Source: Stomorhina lunata
Lineage: Eukaryota; Arthropoda; Insecta; Diptera; Rhiniidae
Direction of reading: 5' to 3'
Assembly: GCA_933228675.1 (NCBI GenBank)
Contig: OW121740.1
Coordinates: 52,158,174 to 52,222,173 of the forward strand
Length of the DNA: 64,000 nt
The first letter of the stretch is position 1; every line of letters begins with the position of its first letter. The notes beneath the pieces are model-generated. The model was not told the origin of the DNA. It did no database searches and saw only the letters and a program-made list of their open reading frames with translations. The translations under genes were made by a program, and so were the position numbers. Positions 12,296 to 23,334 of this stretch are shown here, piece by piece.

Positions 12296-13240
12296 GAACT
12301 TGACTTTGTTTTTAAAGGAAATTTTCTATTTTTAAATGAAGCAAATTAAAACACAACGAACGGTCCGGACCGACTATTCACAGCAAACTTCAATTTTCTA
12401 CTCTAGCGTTTTTGGCCAAATGATTTTTGTTTTATTTATTAATTTTTGTTTTTGTTTAGAAAATTTACGGACGAGTAATAACAAATTTTATATGTTTTAT
12501 GTTGTTATTATAATTATTTTAATAAGGGGATGGTTGGCTAAAAACATTAGGTGGTTTATTAAGTAAAATTTTTGTTAATGAGGTTACTTCCCTTATTAAA
12601 GAATATTTTAAAATATTGATGATTTTAAGCTAGAAATTTTTAAGATTTTTTATTAACTTCTTAATATTTCGATATAGATATTTTGTCTTCGCATACTTTC
12701 CCAAAATGGCCAAATGAATTCATTATCCCCAAGCGCCAAGTATTAATTTTGAAGTACCAAATATTTGTGATTACATACAAGTACTCTACCTTTAGTGATT
12801 GCATTATCTAAGCCATTATCACTTCTTAATGTGAAATCAGTGCTAAGGTATAACTTTGTGAGAAATGTGGGGGGATCCATAAATTTTGGATCGGAAATCA
12901 AACACCCTTAAATTTCGAATCTTAAAACCGCCTCTCTAAACATTTGACGCACCTTTCGCAATCAAGATTTTATAAAGCTCTTAAGTTTTTAGTTAATCTG
13001 CATGTTCGAATTATTAGAACTAATTGACTGAACGAACACAAGTTTTGGACATGATAACGGGATCTCAAACACAAAAAATAAATATCAGTTAAACAAAAAT
13101 ATTAAATATTTGTTGATTTTTTTAATGACACTGATTTATTTAGGAAATCAATGTCAATCAAATACAAGTGTCAGATAGATAAGTTTTTATACGAATGGGA
13201 TATTTGGTTCAAGGGACAGTTCAAATAATGATTGTCATTT
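12296..13240. other. Upstream region of gene A
   Basis: AT-rich sequence between the gene A start codon and the reversed R3 element. It probably contains the promoter and 5' untranslated region of gene A, but I see no convincing TATA box, splice site or repeat to place them. Confidence 0.35.
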
Positions 13241-14313
13241 TTATACCCACCATCAAAAAGAATGGGGGGTATATTGAGATTGTCATTCCGTTTGTAATTT
13301 CCTTAATATTGGCTCAAAAACCAAATACGATATATATTCTGAATCTTTATGAAATTCTAAGACGATTGAGCGATGTCCGTCTGTCTGTCTGTCTATCTGT
13401 TGAAATCACGATAACGCCTAAACGAAAGGAGCTAGCTCACTGAAACTTAGTAAAAATATTCTTCATCTATGAGAAAATTTTGGTATTGAAATTGGGCAAA
13501 ATCGGTTCACATTTGACCATAGCTCCCGTATAACCTCGTCTAGGCTAATCGCTTATTTGTTAATAAATGACAAATTATATCAGCTATGCTAAAAAAATAA
13601 GAAAATTTGGTATATAGAAGTTTTACATTAGCCCTAGGTAGCATATAAAATTTCATCAAAATCGGTTCACATTTAGCCATAGCTTCCATACAAAAAACTT
13701 ACGAAAACAGCCTAAATTTCACCTAAAATACACTTAAATGCCAATAAATCTAAAAGTATATCAGATATAACCACTAAAGTCTTATATCAAGCCAGCCAGC
13801 CAGTGTGCAAAATTTTGTCGCAATCGGTCGCCATTTGATCTAGCTCCCATATAAAAAACTTACGAAAACACAAAAATTCAAAAAGAAAAATGGATTTATG
13901 TCTGTCTGTCCGTCAGATAAAAGCACGATAGCGCCTTAACGAAAAGAGCTAGAGGGACAAAATTATAATATTTTGGATATCTTGAAAAAGATGTGTGTTG
14001 AAAATGGACAAAATCGCTTCAAATTTAGTTAGTGCTCCCATATAACCCCGCCCCGGGAAACACATTAATGCTGATAAATTGAATACAATTGTAATAGCTA
14101 TGACGATTACATTTAAAATAGGGAAGTTTTATGCAACCTTTGATCAGTTTATCAAATTTTATAGGAATCAGTCCATATTTGACTTTAGCTTTCATATGAA
14201 AAACACTCACGGAAACCAAAAATTTTAGCAAAGGCCAGTTAAAAGCTATTAAATTAGAAACTATTTGTAATAGCTATGGCCACTAAATTTTGCAAGAATA
14301 AGTTCTATATATA

Positions 14314-15618
14314 ATGGGTGGTTAAATTTCAAGGGCCGATGTTGATTTTGAATAAAACACAAACTATTTAGGAAATTATTGTAATTTTACTTTATTACGA
14401 TATATTGGTATTACTCAATTATGTATGGAACAAAATATCGGCCAAATGGGCGCCGTGACCATAGCGGCACACCTCCATCCGATGGTCCGAATTTTCGATG
14501 ACCCTGAGGCATAATGGAGGTTATATGCCGTTAATGTGCCGAAATATCTCATCCTTTAGCTTTTGAATTGTTGCTGGCTTATCGACGTACACCTTTTCTC
14601 TCAAATAACCCCAAAGAAAAAAGTCCAACAGTGTCAAATCACATGATCTTGGCGGCCAATTGACATCGCCATTACGTGAGATAACACGGCCATTGCATTT
14701 GTTGCGCAAAAGAGCCATTGTTTCGTTAGCTGTGTGGCAAGTGGCACCTTCCTGCTGAAACCATATATCGTCCACATCCATATCTTCCAATTCGGGCCAT
14801 AAAAACTTCGTTATCATCTCTCGATAGCGAACACCATTCACAGTAACTGCCTGACCGGCTTCATTTTGGAAAAAAATATGGCCCGATGATGCCGCCAACC
14901 CATAAACCACACCAAACAGTTACTCTTTGTGGGTGCATTAGTTTTTCGACAATCACTCTTGGATTCCCATTCGCCTAAATGCGGCATTTCTGTTTATTGA
15001 CGAATCCACTGAGTTGAAAATGTGCCTCATCACTGAAGATGATTTTCTTCGAAAATTGATCATCCACTGTTGCCATTTCTTGCCACCATTCTGCCCAATT
15101 ACGACGTTTGGAATGGTCAAGAGGCTTTAGTTCTTGAGCCAATTCCACCTTGTAAGCGTGTAAATGCAAGTCTTTATGCATAATGTTCATCAACGACGAG
15201 CGTGAGAGGTGCAATTGTTGGGCACGACGACGAGTTGAGGTGGATGGTTCTTCAGCCACACTATCGCGAACAGCAGCAATATTTTCTGCAGTACGAGCTG
15301 TACGAGCATGCACTGGTGTTCTCACATCTTCTACAGACCCGGTTTGCTCGAATTTATACACGTTTTTTGCGATTGTACACACATTTGGACGATCAAATTG
15401 ACCAAAAAAATCACGAAGTGCACGATATGCATTTTGATTTGAACCCCCATTTTCATAATAAGTCTGGATAACTTTAACACGTTGTTGGATTGTATATCTC
15501 TTCATGGTTCAAATTGAGTAAGTCTGAAATAGAGAAATGTCAAATAAAATTCGGAAAAAAACTTGGCGTTTATGTGTGGTACACATTCAACATCGGCCCT
15601 TACAATTTAACCACCCTG
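14314..15618 (-). mobile_element. Dead DD41D mariner with TA target duplication
   Basis: The 1305-bp element is bounded by inverted repeats (GGGTGGTTAAATTTCAAG / GGCCGATGTTGA and its reverse complement) and flanked by TA on both sides, as expected for mariner. It sits inside R3 and contains one transposase pseudogene. Its length and organisation match the intact element at 35339-36634, but terminal and protein sequences differ clearly, so they are separate subfamilies. Confidence 0.88.
14419..15505 (-). pseudogene. Mariner (DD41D, rosa-like) transposase pseudogene
   Basis: The start ATG is at 15505. The N-terminal half reads openly (helix-turn-helix region, then IIFSDEAHFQLSG with the first catalytic Asp) to a TAG that replaces the Trp of the usual CRIW motif at about 14975. 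The frame then shifts by one base in a T7 run near 14878. The second catalytic Asp is Glu here (FQQEGATCHTA). The third Asp is in CDLTLLDFFLWG, with 41 residues between the two positions, which is the DD41D spacing. A further stop follows FRHINGI, before a recognisable C-terminal tail ending ADILFHT. Function is lost. Confidence 0.9.
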
Positions 15619-16190
15619 TATATACTAGCCAGTATGTTTTGTTACAATCGGTCAACACTTGGCTATAATTCTTATATATATAACATCCCCTTTTTATATC
15701 TACAATCAAAAAGATTTGGAGGTACATTCATTGTATAAAGATTGCACCTATGGAAGTAGATAGGCATCAATCAATGTTCAGCCCAAACTTTATATATGAT
15801 GAATGCATTAGGAACCCCTAAAAAAATATATGGATCTGCCGTATTACTATTAACGTGTTTAGCCTAACTACATATTAAGCACAACGAAAAGTATTTAACA
15901 ACTTATTAATGTAAAACTATACCCGGTTATGAGACCGAATTTTGATCAAGGTAAATACTGGGGAAACCACTAAAATATTTTTAAATGTTGAACTATAAAG
16001 CTATGACAACCGAACTTAGTCCAAAGGTTTTACCAACAATACCAATTAGCTTAGCGATATTTTCAGTTTTGGTCCAGATTTTGAATTAGCTGCACCCTTG
16101 TAGATATATGAGATATGTTTCTAAATTTAACTCAACTTGATGGTGGGTATATAAGATTCGGCACAGCCGAATATAACACTCTTACTTGTT

Positions 16191-16530
16191 ATTATCTAAG
16201 CTAAATTATTCAAATTGCCCATGTTTTTAATTTATATAAACTTTTCTGATAAAAATAAGATATATGTAGTTTTACAGAGTGCTACGAGGACACGTCAATA
16301 AGTTCATGTCTTTGTTCAAATTCCCGCCTCTTACTTGAAATTGGAACAACGCTCCCAGCAAAATTTGAACAAGCTTTCATTATTTTATTAGTGCTTTGAA
16401 GCACAGACTAACTCGAACTTAAAGAAGAAAGTGAAAAAAAAATGTAATTTCGTATGCTCATTAACCCATCTGCATCTCTTGGTTATGTGCCTTTTTATGA
16501 CCCTTTGGATCAAAATGACTCAACATTAAA
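16191..16530. other. Unassigned spacer
   Basis: There is no supported gene or repeat. A short GC-richer part near 16280-16360 resembles nothing else in the window. Confidence 0.3.
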
Positions 16531-16779
16531 AAACAAAGTTTCATAGACCGATAGACTTAGAATCACTTCCTGACTCGATTTAAAAAAAAAAATAATAATT
16601 TGGCAGAGATCATTATTTTGGTCCAAGGATGATCCCTACTTCTTTTGCCTGAAATCGGATTACTATTTCGGGAACCTTTTATAGGGAATTGAGATCTTGG
16701 ACCTTTACAGCCAGAAGGTCAGAACAAGCGTGTGATTCAATCAATTTCTCAGAGATAATGGTTCCAGTTCCAATAATAT

Positions 16780-17960
16780 TCACGATCAGTGGCACAATAT
16801 TGCCAACGCTATAAAAACTACTGCAAAACGGCACTAGGTTTCGAAACCATTCCCCCTAAAAACTGTTGGTGTGATGAGGAATGCCGTAATGCCACAGCCC
16901 CAAAAAAATGCAGTCTACATGGCAACTCTACAGAACTTTGGAAAGTTACCGCAAAAAAAAGTATAAAATAAAAACGCATTTTCCGGTGCACACCTCTATA
17001 GCGCTAACTATAGAAGTGTGTCTCCTTTCAATTGCTACTAAGATTTTATCGAGCTAAAACACAAAATAAACAAAATTGTTTGTGCATACCAATGTGGCTT
17101 TAGACCAGGTAAAGCCACCACTGACCAGATTTTTACATTTCTGCGAAATTAATGAGGTTGTGCAGGATGACATTAACTGATACAACATCGTCTTTTTAAC
17201 CTAACGAGGATTTAGGCAAGGCGACAGTTCATCATGTGATCTCATTAACATTTTCTTAGAGAAAATCTTGCGTGATGCTGCAGTTAATACAATTGGCACA
17301 ATTTTTAGCAGAAAGCATATATTACTGGCGTTTGCTGATGACACTGCTGCCTTTTCCAGTACTACGAAGGAATTAATGAAAATGGGTCTCGAATACAACG
17401 AATCACAAACAAAACTGATGGTCTCTACTGGCAAGCAGTCCTCTAGAATTGGACCACACGGAATCGTGAACAACTATAGCTTCGGGGTTGTTAAAGAATT
17501 TGTCACCTTGGTACCGCAGTAAATATGAATAATGATATGAGTATCGAAATCAAAAGAAGAATTATACTTGCCTACATACGCCATTTTGGCCTAAGCATGC
17601 AGCTTAGGATCGCTAAGCTGTTCTTAAAGTCTTTGAGAAGAAGATCCTAAGAAAAATAGATGGTCCAATCAGCATCAACAACGAATTTCGATACCGATTT
17701 GATCATGAGCTGTATGAGTTATTAGCTGACATTGACATAGTAAAACGCATTAAACTGCAGCTTTTGCGTTGGCTAGGCATGTGTTTGCCGAGGGAATTCG
17801 TAGAAGAGGATATCCGAAACTTCGACGGAAAAACCGAGTAGAAGAAAATCTACCTAAGTTTGATCTACGAAATTAGAGAATATGTGCACTAGATCGAAGC
17901 TCATTTAATTCTAAAATATACTCGGCCTTTGACCTAAACAGGTTGTAATATCGGCTATTT
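16780..17960 (+). pseudogene. Non-LTR retrotransposon (RTE/CR1-like) remnant
   Basis: Broken reading frames carry recognisable pieces of a LINE polyprotein in the right order: a linker with GFETIPPKNCWCDEECRNAT, then YQCGFRPGKATTDQIF, then GFRQGDSSSCDL and LLAFADDTAAF, where ADD is the reverse-transcriptase catalytic motif. These are followed by NESQTKLMVSTGKQS, EIKRRIILAY, ILRKIDGPI and YRFDHELYELL. There are several stops, frameshifts and large internal deletions. The endonuclease half is absent. The clade assignment is by memory of similar arthropod elements and is uncertain. Confidence 0.75.
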
Positions 17961-18183
17961 AAGCAAGTTTAAATAAGTAAGTAACCAAAATCAGTGCATC
18001 TTATTTTGTGGTAATCGGCCCACATTTCACCTACCTCCCATACAAGACACAATCGTTTAAAGACTTTTAAACCCAACCCATTAAAGAATTTTGGTAACAA
18101 TAGATTAATAATTGACCCCAGCTACAATATTAGACCCTCCACCGGAAATAACAAATCTTATATTCTTAAACGAGCAATAATTG

Positions 18184-18186
<3 letters not shown>

Positions 18187-18225
<39 letters not shown>
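18187..18225. repeat. (TA)n microsatellite at R4 start
   Basis: About 20 TA dinucleotides directly precede the R4 start, as at 3778-3969. Confidence 0.9.
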
Positions 18226-18227
<2 letters not shown>

Positions 18228-19364
18228 GGCTATCTCGAAAACGGCTCTAACGATTTAGATAAAATTTGGACAGTGGGTATCTTTTTTGATGCATAGGTCG
18301 AAGAAGAAGGGACTTTTGGAACCTTTGCCTCTAAGAGGGTAAAAAGTGGAAAAATCGAAAACGCTATATCTCCTTAAGTAATAGGTATAGAAACAAAATT
18401 TAAATTACGTTTTAAACAGCTATGAAAATAAACGGACAGGTGTTTGGTGTTTTCGTGTTTTTGAAACTATGTCCAATAGGGGGTAAAAAAGGGGGAAAAT
18501 AGTTTTTTTGTTACATTTTTAACCCGCTCTTATTTTTTAAACTAAAGAATATTGAAAGGAACTTTGTACTGCAATCATAAGATGTGAAAAAAATATTGAA
18601 CACGTATTTGGTACTTATTTGATTTTGGGGCCAAAATGGGTAAAAAGGGGATAAAATGATAACTTAACATCTCAAAAAGTAATATGAATAAGAACATTAT
18701 GTTAACTGCGTTTTAATAAAACGTACCGAATTCAATTGGTACCAAAGAAGTACCAAATATGCATATGAAACTTTTTGAAATTAGGGGATAAAAAGGGGGA
18801 AAAAATAGTAATGTAATAACTTTTAAACAAATGAACCTTTGTCTATATGTATGTTCTTTATTGAATAGTAAACATTGAATTTGATCATGGTATGCTCTTT
18901 AGCGAAGATGTTGCGGATAAGCCGGCGAAGGTTTATAAGTTGGTAAGACTAATTTCCGATTGGTGGCGCAACTGACATGTACATTTAATCATGCTATAAT
19001 CTTTAGCAAAGTTGTTGCGAATAAGCCGACGAAGGTTTATTAATTGGAATGACCAAAGTCCGACAGGTGGTGCCACGATTTAAATCGTAAACTGTGCATT
19101 TGATCATGTTATAATCATAAGCAAAGTTGTTACGCATAAGCAGACGAAGGTTTCTTAGTTGGTATTAACAACTTCTGGTGGCGCCACTGAAAAATGAATA
19201 AAATCGTAAACTGTGCATTTGATCAGACTATAATCTTATATAATAATGTCTTTCCTCTAAATTTATTTTAGTACTTTATTAAATAAAATATATAAAAACT
19301 TTGAAATTTGCCTCAAAATGCTTACCATAAAGTTCCGAGCAAGGCTCGGTCAACCAGGTACTTT
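18226..19364 (+). mobile_element. R4 element, complete 3' end
   Basis: Begins ATGGCTATCTCGAAAACGGC and ends 'TCGGTCAACCAGGTAC'. Just before the end is a perfect hairpin, CCGAGC-AAG-GCTCGG. The last third holds about four ~105-130 bp units. It is collinear with 3970-5185 with moderate divergence. It is noncoding. Confidence 0.65.
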
Positions 19365-19484
19365 ACTTAAATCATGAAATTTTGGGCAAAAATTAGTCCC
19401 ATGACTTAAGAAAACTTGAAAAGTTGTTGGTCCAAAGTAGACCTTGACTATAGCTTGACCGACAATAGCTTTTTCTTACTTGTT

Positions 19485-20940
19485 ATACCCTTCACCACCA
19501 TAGGTGGTATAAGTTTGTGCTGATGTATGTAATGCATAGAAATATTTGTCTTAGACCCAGCTTTTAGTATACTTAGAATCACTTATTAAGTCGATTTGGC
19601 GATGTCAGTCCGTCCGTCTATCCGTCCGTCTGGCTGGATCCCATGTGAACCATGTAATCAATCTACAGGTTGCAATTCACAGATCATTTTTTCGATAGTG
19701 GAGCCATGGCTATTGAAATTCGTCAAAATCGGTCCGTTATTTATGGTACCTCCCATAGGTCCCACTCCCCGGAATTGATATTTTGGCCACAAAAATCAGT
19801 ATTTTTCATAAAATTTTAAACAAATACTGCTTATATAAGCCAAAATCACTGTACAAAATTTCGTTGAAATCGGTCCAAATTTGACCAAGCTCCCATACAA
19901 ACTCTTCTGTCAAAACGCACTAAATGAGACAAAAATCAGTAAAACGCTCGTATATCTGAAATAATGAGAGTTTTGGGTTTATTTTTGCATACATAATTAT
20001 ATCCTTCACCACCATAGGTGGAAAGGGTATATTGGGTTTGTGCTGATGTTTGTAACGCAAAGAAATATTGGTCTGAGAACCACCTTTTAGTATACCAATC
20101 GGCTTAGCATCACTCCCTGAGTTGTTTTAACGATGTCCGTCCGGCTGGCTGGCCGGTTATCCATGTAAGCTTTTTATCATTGTACGGGTCGTAACTTTAA
20201 AGATAATTTGATGGAATTTGGCAAAGGCTCATATTTTGGTCCAAGTAGGCATCGTAATTGGACCAAAATATGAGCCTTTGCAAAATCAGATTACTATTTC
20301 GGGTACCTTCCATAGGGATGCCTTCCCGGAATAGAGTTTTTGGTAATTTATAACCACAAATTTACTTGTATTTTAATAATATTCAGCACAAATATTGCCT
20401 ATGATTACCTTAATCAGTGTACCGAATTTTCTAGGAATCGGCCTGTATTTGACCATACAAGACACATTCTCAAAAGACGTTTATGTACACATAAAAGCAC
20501 AAAAACGTTTATAACTCTAAAGATAAATGCGTTTGATTACTAAAACTTTGCACAGATAAATATTTAGTATATATAAACCAATAACAAAAATTTGCCAACA
20601 ATCGGTCCACAATTGACCCCAGCTCCCATATCAGGAACTTAGCCGGAAATGACATAAATCTCGAAATTTTGAAAAAATAACTCACTTGTTAAATTGTTGG
20701 TCCATATTTGACCTTAGCAGTGAAGGGTATCATATAATCGGGCTTGACCGATTATACTTATTGTTACTTGTTTATGTAAAAACTATAATCAATTTGCCAA
20801 ATTTCGAGATAATCGGTTCACATTTGACCCTAGCTTTCATATAAGCCCAAATGACGGAAATAGGTTAAATATATAGTTTTGAGAACATGTATACAGGAAA
20901 AAGAACACATTTGACCTTAGTGGTAAAGGATATCTTATTT
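19485..20940 (-). mobile_element. R2 element (reverse) with nested insertion
   Basis: It begins 'ATACCCTTCACCACCATAGG' and follows R2 in reverse to CTCATTATTT-like text at about 19999. It resumes at 20763 with TGTAAAAACTATAATCAATTTGCC-type text, which is the direct continuation in the copies at 6831 and 34011. The 20000-20762 insert is itself an R2/R1 hybrid, with an R2-like left end and R1-like interior and right end. The bases TTAT may flank the insert on both sides. Confidence 0.6.
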
Positions 20941-21504
20941 GTTAAATATCTTTAAAAAAGTCTGAAAATATTTTCGAATCGAGATACCACCTATGTTTAT
21001 TCAAAAACACACGGACTTATAGACCTGCCCTCGTAGACATAAAACTGAGTGGCACATATCGAAACTTTTAAACTTTTTTACTTTTCATAATACTCATTTT
21101 TATACTACATATATTTAATATATTAGGTGTAGTAAAAAGAAATCTATTATTATTGTATGAAACTGAAGGCTCTATAATATTTGACATTATATTCGATAAT
21201 TTTCAACAATTTTTTTTTATCAGTAAAATCGTCATAGACAGGAAAAGACAGTAATCACTTAATAGTTAGGTATATATGGATACTGGATACTTAAGAACTA
21301 TAGATTAAAGCGGGTCGTTTCTGCTAAAGTACACAATCAAAAAGGGTAGTTCGCTGTACATGATTTCCCGTCAATTCCAAAAATCACAGAGCAAAACCTT
21401 TTGGCAGTCAATCGGCTTGATTTTTAATCGATAACGACAGTTTACGCTTGATGCTGTCTTAACTGATACATTTTCTATCACCAGTAATCAAAAAATTTAA
21501 TGGT
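20941..21504. other. Unassigned AT-rich region 3' of gene B
   Basis: No gene or known repeat is visible here. The region lies beyond the duplicated exon block. Confidence 0.35.
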
Positions 21505-21531
21505 AAATTATCAATATATACAAAGATTGAT

Positions 21532-21729
21532 TTATTTAAATCTTATCAAATAAATTATTATTTTTAACTTTATTAAACTTTTGTCGGAAATCATTATTTT
21601 TTTATTTGTACTAATAAAACCGGCACTTAAGGGGCCAATCCAATAAACTCCCTGATATTTCAAATTGTTATTCCAGATAGCAGGACCCAAAGAGCGAGCT
21701 GGATTCATGCTGGCGCCGGTAAAGTTGGT
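21532..21729 (-). pseudogene. Extra copy of gene B terminal exon (altered C-terminus)
   Basis: A splice acceptor (TTATTTATTAG) is followed in phase 0 by [19 protein letters not shown] and the sixth helix, nearly identical to the exon at 23505-23335. A deletion of about 40 bp after GFIST removes the usual ending, and the frame runs on through [13 protein letters not shown] residues to a TAA at 21532. The exon is open for 65 codons and keeps its NPAR box, so it could be an alternative last exon rather than a relic. Transcript data would decide. I label it a pseudogene because the conserved end is lost. Confidence 0.65.
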
Positions 21730-21841
21730 CTAATAAATAAATGAAACATAAAAATATTGTAATTAGTATAAATTGAAAGAAATAATATCCCATATTTTTT
21801 TTCTTTCATTAAAAAAGAAATAACTTTTGTTTTTTTTAATC

Positions 21842-23225
21842 TTTACAAAAATGGTAAAATTTTTAAATTCTATGGCAAGATTTTTTTTTTTAATTTTTTT
21901 TAAATTGCAATTTTTTTTAGACGTTTCTTCAACTAATTAATGATAACTCAAAAACTACTAGTCCGATATTATTAAAATAAAATCAGAAAAATTAAGATTT
22001 ACATAGCCTTTAATTCGTTTATATATCGCGTTTCAATCGGATAAATAGTATCGGAGTTATAATAAAAAACTTAAGAAAAAAATATATTTTTTACGTAAAA
22101 ATGGCAAAAAATTTTGTTTTAAAAAAATCATGAAAAATAGAAAACGTCAACAAATGTTCAGATTCATTATTTTGTCGCAAAGCCACAATTAAAACAACAA
22201 AACGAGATATCGACCATAAAAATCGATTGATTATTTTCGAATTTATTCACAATTAAGTGAATTCACTTATTTTCACAAAATTTTATATTTTTGCTTGATA
22301 TAGGTATACAAGGTTTTTCAAATGTGTGAAAAAAATAGATTTTAGAATTTCAAGGAGTACCGGCCGGATTATTGTGAGATTTGGTGAGAAACTTTTACCC
22401 ACAAAATTTTAGCTAAATTGGACAACGCTAACACGTGTCACCCAGGTCCTAAAGCTGACAAATCAAGTTTATATTGGAAAAATTTTATAATTTTTAAGTT
22501 TTTGCAAAATTAACACTATTTATTCCCCCTTTTGCAAAAAAGTGGATCCTGGTCCTTAGGGCGAACACAATGAGATTTCCAATAAGCTGCATATCCTTAA
22601 AATCGGTTAAACAGTTTTCGAGTTATTACAATTTAGTGCATTACATGTCCTTGAGGACTTGCCGAAAGCAATTGACTAAAAGATGTAACTAATTTAAATC
22701 AATGGAATAGATCGGAGATGCATTTCATTGTTTTATTCATGTATTCTCTTTTATTTTATATTTTATTATTTAAATTTATTACAAAATTGTTATTTATGGT
22801 CGATATCTCATTTTGTTGCTATTATATGTTGCTATGCGATAAAATAATAAATCTGGAAGTTTTTAGCCGTTCTCGATTTTTCATGATTTTTTTAAAACGA
22901 AAATTTTTGCCATTTTTACGTAAAAAATATATTTTTTTCTTAAGTTTTTTATTATAACTCCGATACTATTGATCCGATTGAAATGCAATATATAGACGAA
23001 TTAAAGGTTATGTAAATCTTATTTTTTCTGATTTTATTTTAATAATATCGGACTAGTAGTTTTTGAGTTATCATTAATTATTTGAAGAAACGTCTAAAAA
23101 AAATTGCAATTTTAAAATTTTTTTTTTTTTAAATCTTGCCATAGAATTTAAAAATTTTACCATTTTTGTACAAAGGTAGTCATGATACATCAAAATTGTA
23201 TAGTGGTTTTAAGAGCACATGACAT
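21842..23225. mobile_element. Element Y, non-autonomous copy 1 (long inverted repeats)
   Basis: The left arm (ATGGTAAAATTTTTAAATTC..., TATCGGAGTTATAATAAAAA...) is repeated as its reverse complement in the right arm, ending AAAGGTAGTCATGATACATC ... AGTGGTTTTAAGAGCACATG at 23225. The arms are roughly 350 bp with about 600 bp between. The outermost left end is missing. Short Phe/Leu-rich frames in the arms are not genes. Confidence 0.7.
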
Positions 23226-23334
23226 TTTTTTCATTTTGTTGTGCTTTGTTATCAATATATACAAAGATTGATTTATTTAAATCTTATCAAATAAATTATT
23301 ATTTTTAACTTTATTATACTTTTGTCGGAAATCA

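Larger units (their letters stand above)
13241..16190 (-). mobile_element. R3 element (reverse) split by a mariner
   Basis: It starts TTATACCCACCATCAAAAAG and ends with the hairpin ATTCGGCACAGCCGAAT followed by ATAACACTCTTACTTGTT, the exact reverse of the R3 left end. The interior matches 8195-10067 in reverse. The copy is cut at 14313 by a mariner and resumes at 15619 (TATACTAGCCAGTATGTTTT), precisely where the inner R3 copy has GCTGGTATTTATATAAAGC. Confidence 0.75.
16531..19484. mobile_element. R1-family copy split by a retrotransposon and R4
   Basis: Pieces of R1 can be followed in order: 16531-16700 (ATTTTGGTCCAAGGATGATC..., CTATTTCGGGAACCTTTTAT), 17985-18186 (ATCGGCCCACATTTCACCTA..., CAATAATTGTATG) and 19365-19484 (GTTGTTGGTCCAAAGTAGAC ... 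AGCTTTTTCTTACTTGTT). The gaps are filled by a dead non-LTR element and by R4. The copy ends exactly where reversed R2 begins. Confidence 0.55.

Noticed and set aside
12294..12296. TTG as the gene A start codon
   Set aside because: An ATG two codons downstream fits the family N-terminus; TTG starts are rare in animals.
22718..22957. 79-residue Phe/Leu-rich hydrophobic frame, repeated at 24877 and 39574
   Set aside because: Lies in the inverted-repeat arms of element Y; no coding signal, and only a by-product of T-rich sequence.
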